From Ciona intestinalis (taxonomy: Eukaryota; Chordata; Ascidiacea; Phlebobranchia; Cionidae), in contig NC_020176.2 of assembly GCF_000224145.3 (NCBI RefSeq), positions 1,116,693-1,180,692 of the forward strand: DNA of 64,000 nucleotides. Direction: 5' to 3'. The notes beneath the pieces are model-generated. The model worked only from the letters and a program-made list of their open reading frames with translations. It had not been told where the DNA came from and did no database searches. The translations under genes and the position numbers were made by a program. Shown here piece after piece: positions 22,009 to 33,356 of this stretch (position 1 is its first letter; each line of letters starts with the position of its first letter).

Positions 22009-25000
22009 GCTATCGACAACCGACCACGAAACCGTGAGCATGGGTACGGGCCTTATAACCGAGTCAATCCGAAAGTAAACCAATCTAAAAATCTCCCCTA
22101 CCGTCGTCCCAGTGCACCACGTGGAGCTGCGTACGTTCACGTTGAAGCCTCACCAGCGTCATCTTGCGGATACGCCGCAATGCAACCGCTACCGGCTGGT
22201 GGCAACAGAGGTTTTCAAAATCATCCTTCAAACTTTAACCCAAATAAACGAGTAAGCAAACGATGTTATTAAGCGCATAATATAGTAAATAATCATATGG
22301 TTTGATGTTTTAGTAGTTGTTGTCAGCCATTTAATAATAAATAACTAAGAAAACAAGGCACGCCGTTAAACAGTGTTTTTAAACTAATAAACGTAACTTG
22401 AATGAATGAACGTAACTTACTTTATCCTCGCGTGGCCGGAAAACGACAGTCGTTATCACATGGGTTTAACACCTCGTGCCAGATTACGAGTTACCATGNN
22501 NNNNNNNNNNNNNNNNNNNNNNNNNNNNNNNNNNNNNNNNNNNNNNNNGTTAAGTGTCTTGCCCAAGGACACATACGCCTACAATGGTAGCAGCGTCGAG
22601 CCTCGAACCCATTACATAAGGGTTACAGGCAGGTGCGCTAACCACTATACCACGGCGCCGGACTTCTACCCATAGTACCCTAAAATTCAAAATTTAGCAT
22701 TTTGACGCATATCTCGATTTAGAAAACACGCCATCTTACGAAATTTCCTTATACAGGTCCCACCATTACAACCTCCCTTGCCAGAAGCGAATGAGTTTCA
22801 CTCAACAAGACGTTGCGCTGATAGCCATGCCCATGACATTACCTCCACCCATAGAAGGAACGGCTAAACTGCCGCAGTTCGGATTTCTTTACCAAGAATT
22901 TGAGCGCATGAAAGTAAGAATATTTTGCGGTGCGAATGTTGTGTTAAAAGAAGGTTAGATTTTCGTGAATTAATAGACATATATATGCAGTTAGGCTATT
23001 TTGTATCGTCGGGGTAAGGTGGGATACCGCAGACATCTAGTTCCTATATTCCCGGATCGTGTTTTGAATAAATAATAACCCCTTTTTAGAGTCGTGACGA
23101 TGCGGTTATATAATTATGTAAGCAGCTTTGGTTTAATACCAAATGGGACGAAACCTAAAACTAAAATCTGTCCCATCTCACCCCACCTTACCATAGTAAA
23201 TTAAAACAAATATTTAAATGAAACAGAAAATCGGGCTAATGAAGACCGCTGCGCAACCAGCAACTGCCGTGTCCTCTGTACCGCTGGTTACGAAAACGAT
23301 CCCTACATTTAATGTGGTTTCCGCACAACCGGAGCGAAATGAGCGGGATTGTTTTGTTGCTGCAATGAAACTATTCATGAAGTCTTACATGCCAACCGCT
23401 TGCTTTGACTGTGCTGAACCGGTGGACGACTGGAGCAAAGAGGCGGGCGCACTTATAAGTGAAATCACTAGTGCAGCAACTGCAGAACGGTAAGTGTGTG
23501 TAACTGTAGATTTTATTATTCAACTGTTGGGCGTGTTTTGGCGCAAGAATTTTAACTTATTACCACTCACGTGACGGGGCAACGACTGATATATTACACG
23601 AATGTCCTGTTTCATACACCTCGTGCCCGGTTGCCCGAGTTTTTACCACGTATACATACTTTGTGGGTGAATGTTTTTGGGATTTTCTTATTTTTTGCTG
23701 TTTGGCTGATGATTATACAAGCTATAGGCTAGAAATCGTTAGAATAACCAGGTTTTAATAAATATCATTTTTAGTTGCACGAAAAGCACCTGGCCAACGA
23801 AATCTAGGAGCCCTAGCATCGATAGTTCCGTGGATTCGGCTCCGAATTCCATCGTCGAAGATATACATAGACACCTACTGGACATCAAACCCTCACCTTA
23901 CCCCAGTGGTGTACCAGCATCTGTGAATAGCAGTGATAATGAAGACGACGATGGAAGATCGATAACAAAGAGGCGGGTGTTCATTTCTTATACCTTTATT
24001 TTTACGGTTTAACAATATATAGTAAGGTGGGGAATGTGGGACACATCTTTGTTCTATTTCTCGTCCCACTTAGTACTAAACAAAGAACATTAAATATAAA
24101 ACCGTATCCTCACAACTCTCATAAACCGTTAATTATTTAAAACACGATCAGGATATTTGGATATTATGTGCTAAACCTGGGGTCTTCCACTCTACTATAT
24201 GAATGAAACACGGCCTACTAGAGATATCTCTAGTAGGCCGTGGAATGAAAAAATGTAACTAAACGACAGTCGGCATAACACAAGTGTTTAGGTTCATACA
24301 CTCCTTGCGACTGGTCCTTTATTTGTTTGTAGGACTGCAAATTTGTCCGATGTCACATACGACCACCGTGGTGGCAGCATCGGGCTTTGAACCAATCTCC
24401 TGTTGTAGTTAATACCAGCACTATACATCAGCACTAAGAGTAACCCAAATTTAATTTTAGCCCGCTGCAACATTCTTCATACAACCAGGACAACGTTTGT
24501 AAAATCCGTTTATCCATGGATTCTGGGTACCAGTCGTCGTCCACAGATGGAGGCAGTAGCATGAGCTCAAAGTATCCGGCAGTTCACGGTGAATCAAAAG
24601 TGCTTAAAATTCGGAAAATGCTCAAATTTAAATCTCGTGCTTTTCTTGAAGGTAGCCAGGTGACGAGGGAGTTGTACGATGACGCGGCGTCCGAGATTTC
24701 TTCGTCTTCCTCCACCTCCCAACCATGTTCTCCGACCCGCAGAGATTTCCCCGGGGACTTCGAGTTAAACTCTGTGTCTCCAAGGTCTTTGCAAACTTAT
24801 TTATCAGCACTGCAACAGTTGCCTTTTCAAAACAACAACAATTTACCGGCGAAGCGTACAGTTTCTGGTGACAGTGATCTAACCACCGAGCCCTACCAGA
24901 AGCACAAAGAATGGATCACAGAAGAAATATTAGAAATGATAGCGGTGAGGGACCGACTTTACAAACGAATGAAGAAACAACCTTCGCCGGATATGGTGGA

Positions 25001-25866
25001 AATGTATAAGAAGGTAAGAACTATGATTTAGACACATTTTCATCTTAATTTAGACACGAGTGTTTTTTAAGACTTGATTCTTGGGACATCTTAAAGACAT
25101 ATACCCTTTTTGCATGGTAAAAAGTTAATGCGAATAACGATCCGCATTAACTCGTCATATGATAACTCGCTAACCGCGTTATTTTGCATGATCATTGGTT
25201 TATGCGCGTATCAACATTTGAGTTAACTTATTTTACTGCAATATTATTAAATCGAGTTTATAAAAATAAGTTTTAATACTTTATGGTGCTATTACCAACG
25301 AAAACCTATAAAATTAATACCCGAAAAGGATTAGGCTCTTAAAAGTAAAACTGTACTTTCACCTTACTTTTCTTTACTCGCATAATGCGAGTAACAACCA
25401 ACCTGCTACAGCAGAGGACACGCTTATGACGTTATGCGTGTTAACTTTGTTTTTGCGAGTAAATATGCGAGTACCTACGCGCATAAAAGTGACCATGCAA
25501 AAATGGTAATAATATCCAAATATCTTAGCGTATTTTAAACAATTAACAACGGTGTACGGGAGTCGCGAGATTACAGTTTTATAATTCTTTTGAATGTTTT
25601 TGTTTTCTACTAAATGAAACGAGAAAGTAGAACGAAAAGGTGTCCCATCTTCCCCATCATACTATACCTCAGTTAAATAAAAAATGATTATTATCATTCC
25701 GTATTATTAAACTAAGATTATTCTTCGCCAGGTTCGAAACATGGTTGTTGGGTTGACAAGGAATGCAAAAAGAGCTCACGAGAAGAAAATTGAGGACGCC
25801 ACAAAATTCGGTGGATATTCTACCCCTACCCCGCCCTCATTCGGTGTAACTGCACGTTATAGGTAG
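22006..25866 (+). CDS. Unknown ascidian protein with a LINE-ORF2-linker-like C-terminus
   Basis: Exons 22006-22251, 22785-22913, 23227-23489, 23775-23976, 24489-25013 and 25732-25866 join in frame to 499 residues. The ATG lies 2 bases after a CAG acceptor. Residues 1-82 are basic and Pro/Gly/Asn-rich. Residues 83-212 hold a compact region (KRMSFTQQDVALIAMPMTLP ... FVAAMKLFMKSYMPTACFDC). Residues 213-410 are Ser-rich and low-complexity, with an SSSST cluster. Residues 418-481 (HKEWITEEILEMIAVRDRLY, then MYKKVRNMVVGLTRNAKRAH) resemble the segment between endonuclease and reverse transcriptase in non-LTR retrotransposon ORF2 proteins. Exons 2 and 5 require the second of two possible acceptors to keep phase, and the exon 4 donor (GTGTTC) is weak, so those edges are less sure. 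No signal peptide; probably cytoplasmic or nuclear. I do not recognise the gene. Confidence 0.75.
22397..22670 (-). mobile_element. tRNA-like SINE interrupted by an assembly gap
   Basis: Reading the minus strand: GCCGTGGTATAGTGGTTAGC (A-box-like head), GGGTTCGAGGCTC (B-box-like), TGTGTCCTTGGGCAAGACAC, then the gap, then CTCGTAATCTGGCACGAGGT and the end GTTACGTTCATTCATTC. This is the best copy for defining the family, which resembles the Ciona composite SINE called Cics-1 (name from memory). Confidence 0.85.
22499..22548. other. Assembly gap of 50 N
   Basis: Exactly 50 N inside the SINE; probably a placeholder of unknown true length. Confidence 0.95.
23000..23196. mobile_element. TA-flanked MITE in intron 2 of the unknown gene
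   Basis: Has CGGGGTAAGGTGGGATACCG at one end and CCATCTCACCCCACCTTACC at the other, ending only 30 bases before the exon 3 acceptor. Confidence 0.85.
23560..23670 (-). mobile_element. SINE tail fragment
   Basis: Carries GGCAACGACTGATATATTAC, CACGAATGTCCTGTTTCATA and CTCGTGCCCGGTTGCC blocks of the family tail. Confidence 0.6.
24017..24200. mobile_element. TA-flanked MITE in intron 4 of the unknown gene
   Basis: Starts TATAGTAAGGTGGGGAATGT and ends TCTTCCACTCTACTATA. A terminal palindrome of another family is inserted 8 bases past its right end. Confidence 0.85.
24209..24242. mobile_element. 34-bp terminal palindrome of the CACGGCC TIR family
   Basis: A perfect palindrome: CACGGCCTACTAGAGAT followed by its exact reverse complement. 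It is flanked by the 8-bp direct repeat GAATGAAA at 24201-24208 and 24243-24250. The arms match the ends of the 741-bp element at 38373-39113. The interior is wholly absent. Confidence 0.85.
24250..24432 (-). mobile_element. SINE, diverged, intron 4 of the unknown gene
   Basis: Carries CTAAACGACAGTCGGCATAA, a body remnant, and a head remnant GGTGGCAGCATCGGGCTTTG. Confidence 0.6.
25500..25668. mobile_element. TA-flanked MITE, left end worn
   Basis: Keeps AACAACGGTGTACGGGAGTC, AATTCTTTTGAATGTTTTTG and the right end TCTTCCCCATCATACTATA. Confidence 0.8.
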
Positions 25867-27220
25867 TTATGGTTGCTTTTAACCGTGTGTGTATTTGTGT
25901 TTCCAGATTTTATGTGTATGATATTGAGTGCGATTTTATAATCTGTATTTTCCATCTGTATTTTATGAAGCTTTCTTTTATCGTTTTCAAATGTTCTCAA
26001 AAGTGCCGCCTTCGAGTATTTGATTTCATTGCATGTTTTTCTGATGTCCGCACAAGTTTTTGAATTCCGAATAAATTTGTGTGACGTCTAACAAATTCGA
26101 AAGTTTACAAATCCAAGGTCTGAGTTCAAACCTGCGAATAAATTTGTGTGACGTCTAACAAATTCGAAAGCTTACAAATCCAAGGTCTTGAGTTCAAACC
26201 TGTATAAAGAAGGCGAGCATAGCAGATAGTGGTTATGGCTTAACTGGGTAAAACGAAGTTCCAATTATGTGGCAAGGTTAACCTTTGTAGGAGGACACTT
26301 AATACTAATGCTTTAAATGAGTTGCCGAAATCGTCAGCCATGCAATAAACAAACCACCGAGCATTAAAACTAGCTTTTGGTTAAGATGAAAGCGGACCTA
26401 CCAACCAACTGTCATCCCGCTGGGTACTGATTTTTTGCTCTTCAAATGACCTTAATTCTCTTCAACTCCTGTTTTTGGAGCCGCCACTTTTTTTTATTCG
26501 AAGTCTAACTTAAAAATAAATGTAGATATGTTTTTAACTGTAAGCGGGTTTTAACAACTGCTGCTTTGCAGCTATATCCTGTCTTTTCTTTTTAAATATT
26601 TCTAATTCTTTGCTACCGTAATCGAAGAGACAAATACAGTCATTATTACTTACCTAGAGTTTAGGTCAGAGTTTCACAGTGTGCAACAGCACTCGTTTAA
26701 TTAAACCAACCAACCGACGTAGCATGCACACAATGTAAGCACAACATTACAAACAAAATTCGGACAAAATGCGGCAGTCAATATTTCTAACCAACGTCGC
26801 CCATAAAATACAACACACCGAGATATATTCTATAGAAAAATACAATTTATGGTAAAAAAACGTTTTTGTTTTGAAAAGAAATATAGTTGGGATAAAAATA
26901 TTGTTTTTTTTTATGAAAGAAAATACAGTTTATTAAACTCGATTAGGATAAAAGTGGGGGCGAAAAAATTCCGACTTTTCCATGGCGAAATTATTATTTT
27001 TACTAAAATATTTAACCTAACAATAAAATTTTCTAAACACATTAAAGAAATAACCCATTCACGGTCTAGGTTTTTAAAATATAGACGCATATTATAACGC
27101 CTTGCTAACCAGAAGCGGAACACCGCTTATTACAAAAAACAAAATTTTTCGAATAAATCTATGAAAAAGAAATGGGAAAAAAATATTACAAAGCTAAGAA
27201 CAAGCTTATTGTAAGATCAC
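25867..27220. other. 3' UTR of the unknown gene and convergent intergenic DNA
   Basis: It holds a tandem duplication at 26067-26202 with AATAAA in each unit. The rest, to the GTPBP2 stop, is AT-rich with no supported gene; frames at 25869-26063 and 26849-27097 are of chance type. Confidence 0.55.
26067..26202. repeat. Tandem duplication, two units of about 68 bp
   Basis: Two near-identical units each begin CGAATAAATTTGTGTGACGT and end GAGTTCAAACCTG, differing by one substitution and one inserted T. Each contains AATAAA and TGACGTC. They lie 200 bases past the stop of the unknown gene and probably duplicate its poly(A) signal. Confidence 0.85.
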
Positions 27221-30200
27221 CTAACGCTCTACATGTTGCCGTTTACTCGAAGACACAGACATTAATTCATCTGAGCTAGCATACCCTGGAGGTGAGGAAG
27301 AAGATGGTGATCTCTGGGAGTGTTTTCTTTGCCTCTTCTGGATGCGTTCTCCTGGAGTAAACGGGAAGACTTTTGTGATTTGTCCGATACCTTTAGTGGT
27401 CCTCTCGCGGAAGAGAAGAGTTGAGCTTAGACGAAGATGTTCGGGGTAACAAACAAAGCGGAAAGTCACGACTGACTGCTCGTTCTGGTTGAGTGATTCC
27501 TGTGTATTTGAAGTTTCATTACATTGTATATTTTTGGAAATAAAATTATATAAATATAGGTACATATGTTATTTTTGAAAAACCAAAGGAATGAAAAGAA
27601 TGAGAAGAGAACACGTTCAAGTGTCAATAAAATATCGAAAGTTTCTCGAAGCTGGTCCCATTAATTTACTATAGCTAAAACGTTGTGCCTGTTTCTCATA
27701 TTTCCAACAACAAGTCATTTAGGCAGGGCTGAACATATTCAGTTTACTTTACTCTTTTATGTGGTATGTATGATTACTACGGTCTACGGACCATGACATG
27801 CTTGTCTACGCAGGTTTGGCGGCCTACGTAACTTACCGTATCGTTGTGAATTTTCTCAACCACAGCAGTTTGTCTGACACTACCAACATGCACTGTGGTT
27901 TGAAACCCAGGACATAATGCACTTGTTGGATGGTATAGAAGAAACACTGTTGCTTCAAACTGAATGCAACAACTAGGTTTCAACTCCGGACTAACCAGTA
28001 CCATACCCTATGAAAAAAAAAGTAATGTTCAATCTTCATACCAAAGGGCAGTTTTAAATAATTTTTAAATTTCTACAATTCAAAAACAACAAAGGACAAA
28101 TTAGGACCTTAGGTGTGGAAATATGGTTTATAAACTTTAGTCTTTTAAACTTTGCGTAGCGGGCAACTACGTTTGTTTTGACACGCATAGTAAATGATTG
28201 TTTCGTGTAGTAACAACAGGTGTGGTAATCAATCATCCATGACGTAAAACATATCAGTAATTATACATGCTGTAAATAATGCAGAACATTTAACTCAATA
28301 TAGCAACAAAAGATTCTGGAATACTGTAACCATTTACATTGCATATCAACGATCTAACTTCATTTAAACAACCACAAATATAACCAAAAACGTTTTACAA
28401 TGCAGGGGAAGCAGGGATAGTTAGATGTACATTCTTCTAAACCAAACTTGGTTGTCAGAGTTTTTTTTGATTAATGCAGTGAAAAAAATTCAGAGCACGC
28501 CTGGCTACCCTGCCACCCCAGGTTTGGCACCTATGACTACAAAAAACAAACTCACTTTTCGAATATCATCTTTATCAATATTAATCAAGGATAACGATGC
28601 TGCTTGGCCGGCTCTTACTACACGACACGGTGCTCGATTCCTTTGTATGGTCGTCACGGTAACTGGGAGATAGCGCCCTTCAGTGTTAGGCCCGATGATC
28701 AAGTTGTTCTGCTCAGTGATGACACCGTGTGACAGCGTACCACCAACCACGGCACCAACTTCGGGGACAGAGAAAACTTCATCAACCTGTTTTGTAGAAT
28801 TAAAAAATAAATAAAAGTTAAAGCTAAAATAAATAAATTGGTATAATTGCAGTTTTAAGTTAAAATGAATAAGTTAGTAAAATTTCCGTTTTTGATAAAA
28901 CTGAATAAATTTTATGTTTTAAGGTTAACTGAATAAATAAGTAAAGTTGCAGTTTTATTTTGTAAATGAATTTGTCAATAACAGAACCTCTCTCACTTAA
29001 TTGTAAAGTAAAAATCACAAAAGAGAAAACAACGCAATTAATAGTGGGAATGTTCAAGCAGATTACAAACTGTATGCACCAACATACGAACATTTAAATT
29101 TCCCTTTATTTCAATACTGTGTTCATACATGAATGCAACAGTCATTGAAGAAAACACAAATTCAATGTGATGACTAAGATTAACTGTTTTGTTCAATATT
29201 TGTATTCACACATATTTAAACATTAAAAAATCATAATATTCAACACAAATCAACTCATGATAACATGTGCGAAGTTACAGAGTAGTATCACCGTCCACCA
29301 ATCATATATGTATATTTAACAGGTCATTCAAATCATACATACACATTGAACATGTCATACGCATGATATAGTAAACTTACTAAACTCATATGACCTAAAT
29401 GACATGAAACAAAGCAGTGACCATGTATACTGTATATGCACGTTGACTGAACCAGTGTGAACGTGTATAACCTTACCTTTGGGCTTAACTACTATTAACT
29501 GTCCTTGCTACAACCTAGTGCAGTGGGCATTTATAGATTACCTTAATACACAATAGACCGGCACCGTAACTCGGTGGTTTAAGTAAAGGACAGGGTCACG
29601 TTACACTGGTTGTATGAAAAGACATACACGGTTGGGTGTTGTGGTGATGGGCCAAATCTAGTCTAAACCTCAGGTTCGCGACAAGGTTGGTAATTGTTCA
29701 AAACATGATCAAGATATGTGGAATTTGGATGACATTGGCATTTTTATCCCATATTACCTCACCTTACTAGTTACTATATGATACTGCGGGTCTGTATCAT
29801 TAAACTAACCTGAAACTGTGGCAATTCCTGCATCAACTTTTCTTGCTCTCGTTGATTTTTTTGAGGAGATAAAACATTGAAGAACTTAGTGAGTAGAGAA
29901 AGATTTGCACCACTCAAGCTGGATACTTTGAACAATGGAACAATCTTTGATCTGTGAAAAAAATATATTCATACAAGATACAACATACTTATAGTTGCAT
30001 ATTTGTATATATTATGTTGCCTCTATGTTATAAATCCCAAAGAGCTCTCCTGGTATTTTATTATTTTGCAATGTTTAGATCCATTTAGGCTGCCTTTTAA
30101 TAAAGTATACAAAATGAATGGAAAATAATAAAAAAATGGAGTATTATATATAATAGTATATATGTTTAGGCTAATTATGTTTAGTCTTAATCAGTATTTC

Positions 30201-33200
30201 TAGTTCAACACAATGCGCTAGGGTACTGTATGCTGAAGAAAGCGAAAATCCAAAGTTTGGGTAAAAATTAAAATTTTTGAACTAATAGTAATGGAAAACT
30301 TTTTAAACTTTTTCCTTATTGACAGTAGAACATATGTGGGCTTAATGAGCTAACCAATATAGCTGATAGCAGTTTCCCCACAAGGAAATGATGTCGTAGG
30401 ACAATATTGTATGACATAGTATTACGTAACATATGGTGAGAATAGACGTCTAAATATTATGACGTTTTACAACCCACACAAAACTAAATATAGTTGAATG
30501 AACACGCAGTTATATTGACACTTGAAAAGTACAATAGACCTATCATTTAGATTTAGACATTTAATGTACTTTTAAGTTTTATAATTGCTAGTTACTAGCT
30601 ATAAATGTTTGCTGCAAGTATTTACGGACATGTTTTAATTTCTGCTAACGAAATACAGTTTGTTAAAAAACATTGTACAAAAATTACAAACTTTTTCTGG
30701 GAAATTACAAGTAGTTTGACTAAAAAGCATAGAAATATATTTCAATTTTTTATAAGAAAGTATAATTGCTGTAGACCACTCACCCCTCTCCACCCATCCC
30801 TGCAGCGGCGGTATAAACATCATCTTCCGATCTTACTCGGAATGGAATCCTTCCACAACCAGCGCCAGAGAGCAGTTTCTCCAATTGTCGACATGCCCGG
30901 TCCGATACGGCTTCAGGGCAAAGATCGATCTTAGTTACCACGGCAATAGTAGGCACACCAAGCGCCATTGCAAGCCCCAGGTGTTCACGGGTGGTGCCAG
31001 CTGAAATTTTTATGAAGAGAATGTAACTTTTACCTTACGTGGCAAGGCAAATTAAAAGCTATAAAAATGTAACTTTGCCATTGAGCCAGACAGTTATATA
31101 TTAAATGTGGAAATAGAGAATGTTCTGAATGTGGAAATTTTAAATAGCAATAATAACTAGGTGGTCGAATGTTTCTATGCATGTACATGCCTTGAACATG
31201 CTTTATTACAGTTATTATCAATATAAACACAAAAATGCACGTAATTACTCAACAGTTAAGCATTATAAACCTACTTGAATTGGGTTCAGATTAAATATTG
31301 ATTTACAAGAGAATTACGCTCAAAATCTTACCTACTCCACGATTTGCTGCAACGACCAGCATTGCAAAGTCAGGATGGTGAGAAGTGAGACCAAAAATGG
31401 TGGTACGAAGGTATTTATGGTGGCCAGCAAGGTCTATGAATGTTATAATCTTTGACGCCGCCGAACAAATACTTTCTGATGTTTGCAACTCACTGTAGTT
31501 TAACACCTGCATTATAAAGGTTTTATGTGAATTTATAAAAGATTCAAATACAATTGAAATTGTGGTTTTAAACTTGATGGCTATAAAATTGCCATTTTCC
31601 ACATACATTTCCTAAGTTAACTTTTTTGATATTCCCTTTAGTACTACAGGAAGTAATGCCTGCCGTTCTCACGCATCACACTCTATATTTCGGCTTATTT
31701 AGGAGGCAAATTTATGGTGGCTTTAATACTATTTAAATAGTGGTTTTATACTAAAGTTGCCAATTGTTTCTGTATTTGACATGAAACTAAGGTTTAAAAA
31801 TATAACATATGTTGACAAAGAAAATGCAACCTGAATGACAGCATAAACCCAAAGTCATCTCTATAATATAAATAAAGTAGCAATAAAAAATTAAAATTTT
31901 ATTACTCCTATCTTAATTAATCGTTATTAGGCTATTATAATATTTGTAAAAGCTAGAATATTGTAAAAACATAAACCAACAAAATCCAACAATAGCCAAA
32001 GATGGTTTAGACACATTTTGGACACAAGGACCATTTTACAAAACACCACTTTTTTTGCCACAAAATGTTAGCATATCTTTCAAACATAGCGATTGTTTAA
32101 CAATAGGAAAGTTCATGAGATGTAAACATAAATATCCTGTATACGTGAGATTTTGCTTCGTCAAACCACAACAACAGCATTACAAATCTCACTTGGCTAT
32201 GTTTACATAACAAAACAACAAACACTAATTTGCATAAGCCAACTTAAATTCATCCAATAAATGGTACCAAGTATTTTTTCGCATAAAATACAACTTACAT
32301 ATAGGAAATTCACATAGTTGTATGAATCTTATTTTTTTGTGTTGATTAAATTATGTAACAACATATTTAAGTCTAAAATTCAAAGTCTACAAGACTATAG
32401 ACTACAAATCGTAAATCCAAATCAACAGCATCCAGTTTCAAAACCCCTAACTTTCCTGTAAAATAGTTTCTACACTCTCTTAAAGCCATCAATGTTGTGA
32501 GCTACAAAAAGTTGGACCATTAAACAAATAAAAAAACATAGCCTATATACTCCAAAATAAATAATATTTTCTTACATTTCCTTTGCTGTCAAAGCCAAGA
32601 ATTTCGTGACTTATACAAGAAGTTCTACCAGTTTGAATTTCATGTAAATGTCGGAATAAATTAAGTCTCGCTTGTCCGCGTCCATTGTCCAATTGTCCTT
32701 GAGTAAGAACGCCGAGTAATGTTGATTTTCCCGCGTCAGCATTTCCAAGAACAGATACACGAAGATCCAAAAACTGAAAATTAAATCAATGCATTAAAAT
32801 AATGGCACCATTAAAACAGAAAAATTCATTTTAATTAAAACATAGCAAAAAAACAATGCATTAAAAAACATAGGCGTTTTAATATTTTCATAACAGTTTA
32901 GATTTTACTAGTTCTTACTCCTTTACAAAGATGTTTTACGTCAAAGTATTTACCCACAAAATTAACTACAAATCAACAACAAAGAGAAAATGTACATAGA
33001 CTGACATAATTATCAATAAAAAAATGACATATATATATCCAATATATATTTATATATAAAACTAAATACAATCATCAACCTTATCTGATCCTTGTAAACA
33101 CCAACCATAAACTACTGCCACTACTTCAGAGCTAGCACCATGGTAATAATTTGTGATATTCTTTTTATTTCAATCACCTGTTGATCATCAGGAACTCTTC

Positions 33201-33319
33201 GAACCAAAACTTCCGAAACTCTCTTCCTCTCACCAAGGACCAAACTATCAACCTCTCTTTCACGCAATACGGTAAGATCGGCTCCGAGTCTAAGCATGGT
33301 AAATATATTAATAATAATA

Positions 33320-33356
<37 letters not shown>

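Noticed and set aside
22397-22670. A tRNA gene, from the A- and B-box-like motifs
   Set aside because: The head belongs to a multi-copy SINE with a long shared body; no intact cloverleaf was found.
24209-24242. Perfect palindrome resembling a terminator hairpin
   Set aside because: Its arms match transposon ends elsewhere in the window and it has a target duplication, so it is a mobile-element remnant.
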